Origin: DATLXH01 sp035576005
GTDB taxonomy: Bacteria > Acidobacteriota > Thermoanaerobaculia > Gp7-AA8
Direction of reading: 5' to 3'
DNA length: 43,481 bases
Assembly: GCA_035576005.1 (NCBI GenBank)
Contig: DATLXH010000094.1
Span: forward strand, 1-43,481
Shown here piece by piece: positions 7,856 to 15,533 of this stretch. A program made the translations under genes and the position numbers. Each line of letters starts with the position of its first letter. The stretch's first letter is position 1. Below the pieces are notes generated by a model, which saw nothing but the letters and a program-made list of their open reading frames with translations, was not told the DNA's origin and did not search any database.

Positions 7856-8039
7856 ATAGCCCGCGTTCTCACAGACCTTTGTCGTGAGACGGCGGAGAGT
7901 GGCTTGGATGCGAGGCGCACGGCGATTTTGCGACGAAGGCATAGTCGACACTATGTCCAGGAGCGAAATTGCCATGCAACGAAGCAGACAGGCCGCTATC
8001 CGCGTCTCGCGGCGAAGGTCTGTGAGAAATGCGGGCTAT
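7856..8039 (+). repeat. Long-hairpin repeat, copy 2 (complete)
   Basis: A ~184-bp element bounded by inverted ends ATAGCCCGC..TTCTCACAGACC and GGTCTGTGAGAAATGCGGGCTAT. Pairing continues inward. Arm 7876-7890 pairs with 8004-8018 at 15 of 15 positions, allowing three G-T wobbles. Arm 7892-7903 pairs with 7992-8003 at 11 of 12. Arm 7917-7931 pairs with 7963-7977 at almost every position. The apex is CATAGT-CGAC-ACTATG (7940-7955). No transposase lies inside and no clear target-site duplication is visible. It ends 42 bp before the start of the M2 peptidase gene, so its hairpin may lie in that gene's leader. Confidence 0.85.
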
Positions 8040-8070
8040 ACTCCCGCGCCTGAACCGCCAGGCAACAGAC

Positions 8071-8076
8071 AGGAGG
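8071..8076 (+). promoter_or_regulatory. Shine-Dalgarno fixing the M2 peptidase start
   Basis: AGGAGG, five bases before the ATG at 8082. It decides the start against an open extension reaching back to 7884, which is only read-through of the hairpin repeat. Confidence 0.85.
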
Positions 8077-8081
8077 ATGGA

Positions 8082-10007
8082 ATGAGCGTCTCTTTCACGA
8101 TTCGGCAGTGGCTTACCGCGTTGCTACCCGTTGCAGCGCTGCTGACCGCGTCATGTGTGAGCACGAGTACCCCACCGTTCATGCCTGCGGGGAGCGGCAT
8201 GGCAAGTACGCCAGCCCCAGAGAGCGAACCTATGACAACAACCGTGACTCCGACCGCGTCGACTCCAGTGCAGAACAGCTCCCCTACGGTCCAGGAAGCG
8301 ACGCAGTTCGTTGCCGACGCAGAAAAACTGCTGGCCGAGCTGAACGTCGAGACCAACCGGGCCGACTGGATCCAATCCAACTTCATCACCTACGACACGC
8401 AGCTCATCTCCGCGGCGGCAAATGAAAAACGTACGAACGCAGGAGTTGAGCTTGCGAAAAAAGCTGCGCGCTTCGACCGACTCGATCTCTCGTTCGACGT
8501 CCGCCGCAAGCTCAACCTCATCAAGCTGGCGCTCACGACGCCCGGTCCCAGCGACCCGGCCAAGACGAAAGAGATGTCCCGCCTGAAGTCAAAGCTGGAG
8601 GCGGACTACGGCTCGGGAAAATATTGTCCGACTCCGGACAAGTGCCTCGATATCGAACAGATCTCCGAGATCATGTCCACGAGTCGCGATCCCAGAAAAT
8701 TGCTCGACGTGTGGAAGGGATGGAGTGACACCTCTCGCCCGGCCCGCGAAGATTACAGAAAGTTCGTGGAGCTCACGAACGAGGGCGCCCGCGAGCTTGG
8801 CTACAGCGACGCAGGCGCCATGTGGCGCTCGAAGTACGACATGCCCGCCGAAGAGTTCTCGGCCGAGATCGACCGCTTGTGGGGTCAGGTGAAGCCTCTT
8901 TACGATTCGCTTCACTGCTTTGTGCGCTCGAACCTCACGAAACAGTATGGCGCGAAGATTGTCGCTCCGGACAAGCCGATCCCGGCCCATCTTCTCGGAA
9001 ATCTCTGGGCTCAGGAGTGGGGAAACATCTACGACCTGGTAGCACCAAAGAACTCTGATCCCGGCTTCGATCTAACGAGCGCACTGAAGAAGAAGAAAGT
9101 GGATTCGAAAGAGATGGTGAGGTATGGCGAACGCTTCTTCACCTCACTCGGTTTCGACCCTCTGCCGAAAACGTTCTGGGAGCGATCGCTTTTCGAAAAG
9201 CCGAAAGACCGCGAAGTGGTCTGCCATGCGAGCGCGTGGGATGTCGATGACGAAGATGATCTGCGAATCAAGATGTGCATCGACATCAACGGCGAAGACT
9301 TTCAGGTCGTGCACCACGAGCTCGGCCATAACTTCTATCAGCGCGCATACAACAAGCAGTCCTTCATTTATCGCGATAGTGCCAACGACGGCTTCCATGA
9401 AGCGGTCGGAGATGCGATTGCACTCTCAGTGACGCCCGACTACCTCGTGAAGGTCGGACTGATCGACAAAGTGCCTCCCGCATCGAAGGACCTCGGGCTT
9501 CTGCTGCGCGAGGCGATGGACAAAGTCGCGTTCCTCCCCTTCGGTCTTCTGGTTGATCAGTGGCGCTGGAAGGTCTTTTCCGGAGAGATCGCGCCCGATG
9601 GCTACAGTCGCGGATGGTGGGACCTTCGCGAAAAATACCAGGGAATTGCTCCCGCAGTTGCGCGCACCGAAGCGGACTTCGACCCGGGTGCGAAGTATCA
9701 CATTCCGGCGAATGTGCCCTACACACGCTACTTTCTCGCGCGCGTGCTTCAGTTCCAGTTCCACCGTGCTCTCTGCGAAGCAGCGGGCCAGACTGGCCCC
9801 CTCAATCGCTGCTCGATTTACGGAAGCAAGGCAGCGGGCGAGAAGCTGAATCAGATGCTCTCAATCGGATCGAGCCGCCCATGGCCCGAGGCCCTCGAGA
9901 AGATCACGGGGACGCGGCAGATGGACGCGACCGCGATGGTCGACTACTTTGCGCCGCTGAAAACCTGGCTCGACGAAAAGAATCAGGGAAAGACCTGCGG
10001 CTGGTAA
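8082..10007 (+). CDS. M2-family peptidyl-dipeptidase (ACE-like), exported lipoprotein
   Basis: 641 residues. M2 enzymes are zinc metallopeptidases that remove C-terminal dipeptides. The zinc site is complete: HHELGH gives the HExxH motif (H412, E413, H416), and the third ligand is E440 in GFHEAVGD, 24 residues later, the spacing of angiotensin-converting enzyme. The surrounding text (QVVHHELGHNFYQ, then GFHEAVGDAIALSV) is diagnostic of the family. The N-terminus has a hydrophobic signal ending LLTASC, a plausible lipobox, followed by a long Thr/Ser/Pro-rich linker, so it is probably anchored in the periplasm or outer membrane. The start at 8082 is set by the AGGAGG. It is convergent with the S46 peptidase gene; together they suggest stepwise use of peptides outside the cytoplasm. 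Confidence 0.92.
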   Translation: MSVSFTIRQWLTALLPVAALLTASCVSTSTPPFMPAGSGMASTPAPESEPMTTTVTPTASTPVQNSSPTVQEATQFVADAEKLLAELNVETNRADWIQSNFITYDTQLISAAANEKRTNAGVELAKKAARFDRLDLSFDVRRKLNLIKLALTTPGPSDPAKTKEMSRLKSKLEADYGSGKYCPTPDKCLDIEQISEIMSTSRDPRKLLDVWKGWSDTSRPAREDYRKFVELTNEGARELGYSDAGAMWRSKYDMPAEEFSAEIDRLWGQVKPLYDSLHCFVRSNLTKQYGAKIVAPDKPIPAHLLGNLWAQEWGNIYDLVAPKNSDPGFDLTSALKKKKVDSKEMVRYGERFFTSLGFDPLPKTFWERSLFEKPKDREVVCHASAWDVDDEDDLRIKMCIDINGEDFQVVHHELGHNFYQRAYNKQSFIYRDSANDGFHEAVGDAIALSVTPDYLVKVGLIDKVPPASKDLGLLLREAMDKVAFLPFGLLVDQWRWKVFSGEIAPDGYSRGWWDLREKYQGIAPAVARTEADFDPGAKYHIPANVPYTRYFLARVLQFQFHRALCEAAGQTGPLNRCSIYGSKAAGEKLNQMLSIGSSRPWPEALEKITGTRQMDATAMVDYFAPLKTWLDEKNQGKTCGW

Positions 10008-10012
10008 ACCGA

Positions 10013-10045
10013 GCGTCCCTCCCCAACGGGGAGGGACGCCCTTTT
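10013..10045 (+). terminator. Rho-independent terminator after the M2 peptidase gene
   Basis: A perfect 12-bp stem GCGTCCCTCCCC / GGGGAGGGACGC with loop AAC, followed by CCTTTT, six bases after the stop codon. Confidence 0.8.
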
Positions 10046-10106
10046 CCTTCCGGCGCTTATGAGCCACCTCTCCTGAGGGAGAGGGAAAATCCGCGGCGCA
10101 GAGGCC

Positions 10107-12269
10107 TCACTTGTCCAATCGGATTCCCAGCTCCTTGAGCAGCGCGCCCGCGTCTTCGACCTGATCCAGAATCCAGAGCAGATACCGGACGTCAGCGTTG
10201 ACGTTGCGGCTGACCTCTGTGTTGTAACCAAAGTCTCCCGCTACGTTCTCCCACACGCGATCGAAGTTGACGCCGACCAGTTCGCCCTTCCCGTTGATTG
10301 CAGGACTACCGGAACTTCCACCTGTCGTGTCTGCGTCCGCAAGGAAGGCGACCGGAACGTCGCCGAGCTTGGAGTCCCTCCATCTTCCGTAACGCTTCGC
10401 CGCCGCGGCATCGAGAACTCGCCGGGGAAGGTTGAATGGCTCGGTCCCGGTATGTTTTTTCACCGCGCCACCGAGCGTGGTCTGCGGGGTAAACATCACG
10501 CCGTCCCGAGGCTCGTAACCAACAACATGTCCGAAAGAAACTCGTAACGTTGAATTCGCATCAGGCGCGACAGGTTTACCCGCCTGGGCGATCACGGCAC
10601 GACGCCACTCAGGTCGGAGCCGGCCGATGGCCCCTTCCGTTCGGTCCCGCCGCTCCTTCAGATCGCGAAGCTCCTGGTCGAGTGACAGTGAGAGATCGAG
10701 AATCGGATCCTGCCTTGCGCGGAGTTGCGCTTCCGATTCAGAAAACATCGCGAGCCGTTCCTTCAGATTGAAAACCCTGGTACCGGCGTAAAGCTCGTCG
10801 ATCTTCTGAGCTACGTCCGCATCCGACGAACCGGACGGAAAGTGGCCATCGATTGCCGCAATCCTTTGACCTGGAGAGAGTGCACGGGCGCGGCGAACAA
10901 AGGACTCGAACAGTTTCCTGTCCCCAGCTTGAAATACATTCTTCTCTTCTCTCTCGAGCTTCTCCCGCAGTCGCGGGAGGTTGCGCTCGGTGTAGTCACT
11001 CTCGCGATCGAGATCGGGTCGGGTCCTCTGGAAGGCCGAGCGCGCGAGTACCGTACCGAAATAAAGAGCTTTCGAGCCGAGCGGAATCGCCTCGAGCAGG
11101 AAGTCGCGCTCCCAGGTCTTTCGCCCTTCCGTCACGATGTTCCCGAGATTGGTGCGAGCAGTGACGGCGCCGCGGTACGCATCGCGCGAGGACGCCCACT
11201 GCAGGACCGCCGCCTGCGCATCCTGCTGTTTTTCCACGATGCTTCCACGCTTGAATCCGGCCAGCTGACCCTGAGCGTTCTTGTACCGGTTCAGCAGACT
11301 CTTGAGGTCGGATGCGACGGCGATCTCACCCGCTGGAACGCCTTTGGTAGCCTCCTCCAGAATCTTGATCCATTCGCCGTAGAGCTCTTCGCGGCGAGCA
11401 AAGAAAAGATCCCGTCGCTCGGTCATCTCGTCAGACGTCAGAGCTCGATAGGTCGTCCCCGGGTAGCCGAGAACCATGACGAAATCGCCAGGCCGCACGC
11501 CTTTACTGGCAATCGGGAAGAAAAAGGATGGCTTGTAAGGGACGTTCGCCGTGTTGAAAGACGACGATTTGCCTGCGCCATCCACGTAGACGCGGGCAAT
11601 CGAAAAATCGCCCGTGTGTCGTGGCCACATCCAGTTGTCTACTTCGCCGCCGTACTCGCCAACCGAGCGGGGCGGCGCATACACGAGCCGCACGTCGGGG
11701 AACTCCTGCGCCTCGACCAGGACGTAGCTCAAACCGCCTTCGAAAGCGGCGACCTTGCAGCGCGCACCAGGCAGCTTCTCGCAGGCGATCACGAGCTCGT
11801 TCTGCTTGCGATCGATCGACCGCTTCCGTTCGAGATCGGTCGCATCACGACCGACAGCGGATAAGACAGCCTGAGTGACGTCGGTGAACCTTCGTGGCAC
11901 CGTTACCTTGATCGATTGACCCGCCAACTCGTCGGCGTGTGAGCGTGCGAGAAATCCGTTCGTGATCAGGTCATTCTGCGGCGTGCTGTGCTGCTGGAGG
12001 ATGCTGAAGATGCAGTGGTGATTCGTGATGATCAGGCCGGTGTTTGAAATGAAACCGCCCGAACAGCCGCCGATGTTGACCGTGCCCGCCAGAAGTCCCG
12101 TACCCTTCGCGGGATCCCAGAGTTGCTTCGGTGAGAGCTCCAGACCTTCTTTTTTCAACCACCGGGCATCGAGCTCGAGAACCTGCTGAGGCGTCCACTT
12201 TCCCTCGATGGCGAAGGCGGAGAACACGGAAGTAACCAAGAGAAGGGCAACTGTTACGATCGATTTCAT
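10107..12269 (-). CDS. S46-family dipeptidyl-peptidase, predicted DPP11 type (Asp/Glu-specific)
   Basis: 720 residues with a cleavable signal peptide (~1-20, ending AFA). S46 enzymes are periplasmic serine exopeptidases of clan PA that release N-terminal dipeptides. The triad is visible: His in TNHHC (H85), Asp in the DNWMWPRHTGDF block (211-222, probably D221) and Ser in GGSSGSP (S653). Eighteen residues after the serine lies R671 (VNFDRVWE). In characterised enzymes this position is Gly in DPP7 (hydrophobic P1) and Arg in DPP11 (acidic P1), so acidic specificity is predicted. AGGAG lies six bases before the ATG. It is convergent with the M2 peptidase gene. S46 enzymes are best known from Bacteroidetes and other proteolytic bacteria. 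Confidence 0.93.
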   Translation of the reverse strand: MKSIVTVALLLVTSVFSAFAIEGKWTPQQVLELDARWLKKEGLELSPKQLWDPAKGTGLLAGTVNIGGCSGGFISNTGLIITNHHCIFSILQQHSTPQNDLITNGFLARSHADELAGQSIKVTVPRRFTDVTQAVLSAVGRDATDLERKRSIDRKQNELVIACEKLPGARCKVAAFEGGLSYVLVEAQEFPDVRLVYAPPRSVGEYGGEVDNWMWPRHTGDFSIARVYVDGAGKSSSFNTANVPYKPSFFFPIASKGVRPGDFVMVLGYPGTTYRALTSDEMTERRDLFFARREELYGEWIKILEEATKGVPAGEIAVASDLKSLLNRYKNAQGQLAGFKRGSIVEKQQDAQAAVLQWASSRDAYRGAVTARTNLGNIVTEGRKTWERDFLLEAIPLGSKALYFGTVLARSAFQRTRPDLDRESDYTERNLPRLREKLEREEKNVFQAGDRKLFESFVRRARALSPGQRIAAIDGHFPSGSSDADVAQKIDELYAGTRVFNLKERLAMFSESEAQLRARQDPILDLSLSLDQELRDLKERRDRTEGAIGRLRPEWRRAVIAQAGKPVAPDANSTLRVSFGHVVGYEPRDGVMFTPQTTLGGAVKKHTGTEPFNLPRRVLDAAAAKRYGRWRDSKLGDVPVAFLADADTTGGSSGSPAINGKGELVGVNFDRVWENVAGDFGYNTEVSRNVNADVRYLLWILDQVEDAGALLKELGIRLDK

Positions 12270-12524
12270 GGGGGGCTCCTGTTAGCCGACGAGGCTATCC
12301 CGCTCAAGAGCAAACGGCACGCCGTCGTGAACGACGAGCACTATTCGTCCCTATTTCAGTTAGCTGTGGAACACACGTAATGTCGTCCCGAGCGGGTGGG
12401 CGGGAGGGCATGCGAGGGACCTCGCAAGCCTGCACGCAGTCTCGTGACGACAAGTATCTCGACGCCTCAGGTCCTGAATGCGGGTTTTTTGAGGTGCGAT
12501 CGCGCTGGTCCAATTTGCTCGGGT
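12270..12524. other. Intergenic stretch without a recognised gene
   Basis: This divergent spacer between the S46 and PIG-L genes must hold the S46 promoter, but I see no convincing -35/-10 pair. It contains TGTCGTCCCGAGCG followed by GGGAGGGCATGCGAGGGACC, similar in style to short dispersed intergenic repeats, and a GCGGGTTTTTT tract near 12480. There is no credible ORF. Confidence 0.5.
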
Positions 12525-12734
12525 GCTGAGCCGCGCGGCGGCGTTTCCCTCTCCCCGGCGGGGAGAGGGAAGCGAGCGAAGCGAAGCAGGGAGAGGGGAG
12601 TGAAAGTCGCGAGACTCCGGTGGAAAGAGCCAGGTCCTCGTATCTCTCACGGCCTCTCTCCCGGTCGCTGTCGCGACCACCCTCTCCCCGCCGGGGAGAG
12701 GGACTTCGCCCCTTCGGGCCTCGTGCACCTGACG
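12525..12734 (-). repeat. GC-rich modular palindromic repeat, full copy, inverted
   Basis: Reads as the reverse complement of 6892-7094. The GCTGAGCCGCGCGGCGGCG edge, the CCCTCTCCCCGGCGGGGAG hairpin and the AGCGAGCGAAGCGAAGC run come first, then TATCTCTCACGGCC, CGGTCGCTGTCGCGACC and a second hairpin ending near CCCCTTCGGGCC. The modules correspond, but their spacer differs in sequence and length. Confidence 0.8.
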
Positions 12735-12921
12735 TCACGCGATGAATCGGCCCTCTCCTGACACAATTCACAAAACCCCTGCGGTGCGAAAGGTCTGGCG
12801 CTTATGCGCCAAAGCGGCGAACGCGGTATTCTCCAGACCGACCACGCGTCAGCCAGGTCGCGCGACGACGGACTCCCGCACGAGCTCTCCACTGCCTCTA
12901 TCCTTCGAAGGACCGACCACA

Positions 12922-15414
12922 ATGAAACTGCGCACACAGCTCGCCGCTATCAGCACGCTTCTGGCCACAATAGGGATCGACGCTGCCACGCCCCCGAAGG
13001 CTCCGATGAACAGCGCACGCCTTCAGCTCGCAATCTCCAAGCTGAACGTCCTGTCCAGCGCGCTCTACATCGCTGCGCACCCCGACGACGAAAACACTGC
13101 CATGCTCGCCTACCTCAGCGACGAGAAGCTCGCCAGGACGGCCTACCTCTCCGTGACTCGGGGCGATGGAGGGCAGAATCTCATCGGCTCGGAAAAAGGC
13201 GAGCTGATCGGCCTTCTTCGCACCGAGGAGCTGATGGAAGCAAGACAGATTGACGGGGCGGAGCAGTTTTTCACCCGCGCGATCGATTTCGGCTACTCGA
13301 AGAGCCCGGAGGAGACGCTGCAGATCTGGGGAAAACAGAGCGTCCTGAGCGACATGGTCTGGGTCATCCGCCATTTCCGTCCAGACGTCCTGATCACGCG
13401 ATTTCCGACGAACGGCGCTGGGGGACACGGCCAGCACACGGCATCAGCGATCCTCGCCGCCGAGGCCTTCAACGCCGCGGGCGACCCCACCCGCTTCCCT
13501 GAACAGCTCAAGCATGTACAACCATGGAAGCCTAAACGTCTGCTGCACAACAACTGGAGACCGAATCTGCAGGATCGACCTGCCACCGCGCCGAAGCTGA
13601 TTCAGGTCGACCTCGGGCGCTACAACCCGTTGTTAGGAAAGTCCTACACTGAGATAGCCGCCGACAGCCGCAGCATGCACAAGAGTCAGGGCTTCGGATC
13701 CGCTGAGCGGCGCGGCAGCATACCGAACTACCTCGAGAATCTTGCTGGCGAGGCGCCCGTGCGCGACGAGATCTTCGATGGCATCGACACGACCTGGGCC
13801 AGGGTGCCAGGCGGAGCCGCTCTCTCAACGCTCTTCGCCAGAGTGAAGGCGGACTTCGACCCCGCGAACCCGTCCGGAATCATGCCGCTGTTGCTGGAGG
13901 CACATCGCGAGCTCGAGCGGCTCAAAACGAATCCATGGGCCGCGGCCAAGCAACGCGAGCTCCTCGAGGTCATCCGCGCATCCGCGGGTCTCTGGATTGA
14001 GGCGATCGCATCAAAACCGCTTCTCGTTGCCGGAGCCGAGTCATCGATCACCGCAACCGTCGTCAAGCGCTCTGACGTTCCGATGCGGCTCGAAACGGTC
14101 GGACTTGCGTACGGAAATCCAAGCCAGTCTGTGAACCTGTCACTCAAAAACAACGAGCCCGTGAAGGTGGAGGTCGCAATCAAGCTTCCAGCGGAGCTTG
14201 GAACAACCAACCCCTACTGGCTGGACGCCACTCTGCGGAAGGGTACCTACGAGGTCACTGATCTCACCATCGTCGGGATGCCGGCGAATCGACCGGCGCT
14301 ACCCGTAATGGTGACGCTGGCCTCCGGATCCGATACATTGTTCTACGAAGTCCCCGCGGTCTATCGCCGGACAGATCCGGTGCGCGGAGAGCAGTACCGC
14401 GACGTAGTGATCGCCCCCTCGGCGAGTTTGAACTTCAGGAACAAGGTCCTTCTTTTTTCCGATCGCACTCCGAAAATTGTCGCTGTGACGGTTCAATCTC
14501 ATCAGGAGAAAGAGCTCTCCGGAGAACTGCGTCTCGTGGTGCCATCAGGGTGGAGCGTCTCCCCGGAAGTCGTGCCGGTGTCCATCAAGAGCGCGAGTGA
14601 GCAGCCACGATTATCGTTCACGGTGACTCCCCCCGTCGCGGCTTCGTCCGGGTTGCTGACTGCGGATCTCAAAATCGGCGATCAGCACTTCACTCGCAGC
14701 GTGGTCAACGTCGACTACCCGCACATCACTCCGCAGACGACGTTTCCAACTGCGGTCATGCGACTCGTTCGGGCAGACGTGAAGATCGGGAAGAGCCGTG
14801 TGGGCTACGTTGCTGGTTCGGGCGATGACGTCGCCGAGGCCCTGAGTCAGATTGGATACAGCGTCTCGATGATTACGGACGAAGAGCTCAGCGGGGAGAG
14901 CCTCTCAAAGTACGACGTGATCGTCACCGGTATCCGAGCCTACAACACGCGGAGAGCTTTAGGGCAGAGCCAGACAAGACTCCTCGACTATGTGAAGAAC
15001 GGCGGCCGCGTGGTCGTTCAGTACAACACCGCACAGGAACTACTGGTACCGAACCCGGCGCCGTTCCCGCTCAAAATGTCCAATGAACGTGTCACTACTG
15101 AAGATGCCGCAGTGACGATTCTTGATCCGGCTAACAAGCTGCTGTCCACCCCCAACAAGATCTCAGCCGCCGATTTCGACGGATGGGTACAGGAGCGCGG
15201 TCTCTACTTTCCAAGCGAATGGGACGCCGCGTTCTCTCCCCTGCTGGCAATGAATGACCCGGGGGAACCGGAGCGACGGGGAAGTCTGCTCGTCGCACCG
15301 TACGGCAAGGGACTTTTCATTTACACGGGACTCTCCTTTTTCCGGCAGCTGCCAGCCGGTGTTCCGGGCGCCTACCGGCTCTTCGCGAATCTCGTCGCAG
15401 CGGAGCGTCGGTGA
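12922..15414 (+). CDS. PIG-L/LmbE-family deacetylase with C-terminal accessory domains
   Basis: 830 residues with a signal peptide (~1-22), so it is exported. The N-terminal domain (~45-300) is a zinc-dependent N-deacetylase of the PIG-L/LmbE type: AHPDDE at 52-57 supplies the catalytic Asp and zinc ligands, and the second zinc motif is GGHGQH (H169, H172). The middle is beta-rich and resembles NEW3/Ig-like modules (LVVPSGWSVSPEVVPVSI). The C-terminal ~200 residues look like a glutamine-amidotransferase-type fold (GYVAGSGDDVAEALSQIG, KYDVIVTGIRAY), probably non-catalytic. The start at 12922 was preferred because AAGGA lies ~9 bases upstream and a signal peptide follows; the open extension back to 12742 has neither. 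The stop overlaps the next start (TGATG). The substrate is unknown, but linkage to a symporter suggests a deacetylated amino sugar or similar. Confidence 0.9.
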   Translation: MKLRTQLAAISTLLATIGIDAATPPKAPMNSARLQLAISKLNVLSSALYIAAHPDDENTAMLAYLSDEKLARTAYLSVTRGDGGQNLIGSEKGELIGLLRTEELMEARQIDGAEQFFTRAIDFGYSKSPEETLQIWGKQSVLSDMVWVIRHFRPDVLITRFPTNGAGGHGQHTASAILAAEAFNAAGDPTRFPEQLKHVQPWKPKRLLHNNWRPNLQDRPATAPKLIQVDLGRYNPLLGKSYTEIAADSRSMHKSQGFGSAERRGSIPNYLENLAGEAPVRDEIFDGIDTTWARVPGGAALSTLFARVKADFDPANPSGIMPLLLEAHRELERLKTNPWAAAKQRELLEVIRASAGLWIEAIASKPLLVAGAESSITATVVKRSDVPMRLETVGLAYGNPSQSVNLSLKNNEPVKVEVAIKLPAELGTTNPYWLDATLRKGTYEVTDLTIVGMPANRPALPVMVTLASGSDTLFYEVPAVYRRTDPVRGEQYRDVVIAPSASLNFRNKVLLFSDRTPKIVAVTVQSHQEKELSGELRLVVPSGWSVSPEVVPVSIKSASEQPRLSFTVTPPVAASSGLLTADLKIGDQHFTRSVVNVDYPHITPQTTFPTAVMRLVRADVKIGKSRVGYVAGSGDDVAEALSQIGYSVSMITDEELSGESLSKYDVIVTGIRAYNTRRALGQSQTRLLDYVKNGGRVVVQYNTAQELLVPNPAPFPLKMSNERVTTEDAAVTILDPANKLLSTPNKISAADFDGWVQERGLYFPSEWDAAFSPLLAMNDPGEPERRGSLLVAPYGKGLFIYTGLSFFRQLPAGVPGAYRLFANLVAAERR

Positions 15415-15533
15415 TGGAGGCAGAAGCGCCACCGCCGATTGGTAAGAGCTGGGCTCGACTCTACGGAATCGTGCTGGCGTTTCTCGCGGTGCAGATCGTC
15501 ATCTTCTACGTCTTCACCAAAGCGTTCGAATGA
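15414..15533 (+). CDS. Small single-span membrane protein, 39 aa, between PIG-L and symporter
   Basis: A short gene with both ends locked into its neighbours: its ATG shares one base with the PIG-L stop (TGATG) and its TGA overlaps the symporter ATG (ATGA). GGAG lies eight bases before the start. The product has a short N-terminus rich in Pro/Glu (EAEAPPPIGKSWARL), one hydrophobic span at about residues 16-35 (GIVLAFLAVQIVIFYVFT) and a charged end (KAFE). The positive charges sit before the span, which predicts N-in/C-out. I do not recognise a family. By analogy with small partners of other sodium/solute symporters (YjcH with ActP, YhdT with PanF), it may be an accessory subunit of the transporter; this is inference from position. 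Confidence 0.8.
   Translation: MEAEAPPPIGKSWARLYGIVLAFLAVQIVIFYVFTKAFE

Noticed and set aside
10725..11864. 379-codon frame antisense to the S46 peptidase gene
   Set aside because: The S46 frame has the full catalytic triad and signal peptide; the antisense frame has no family features.
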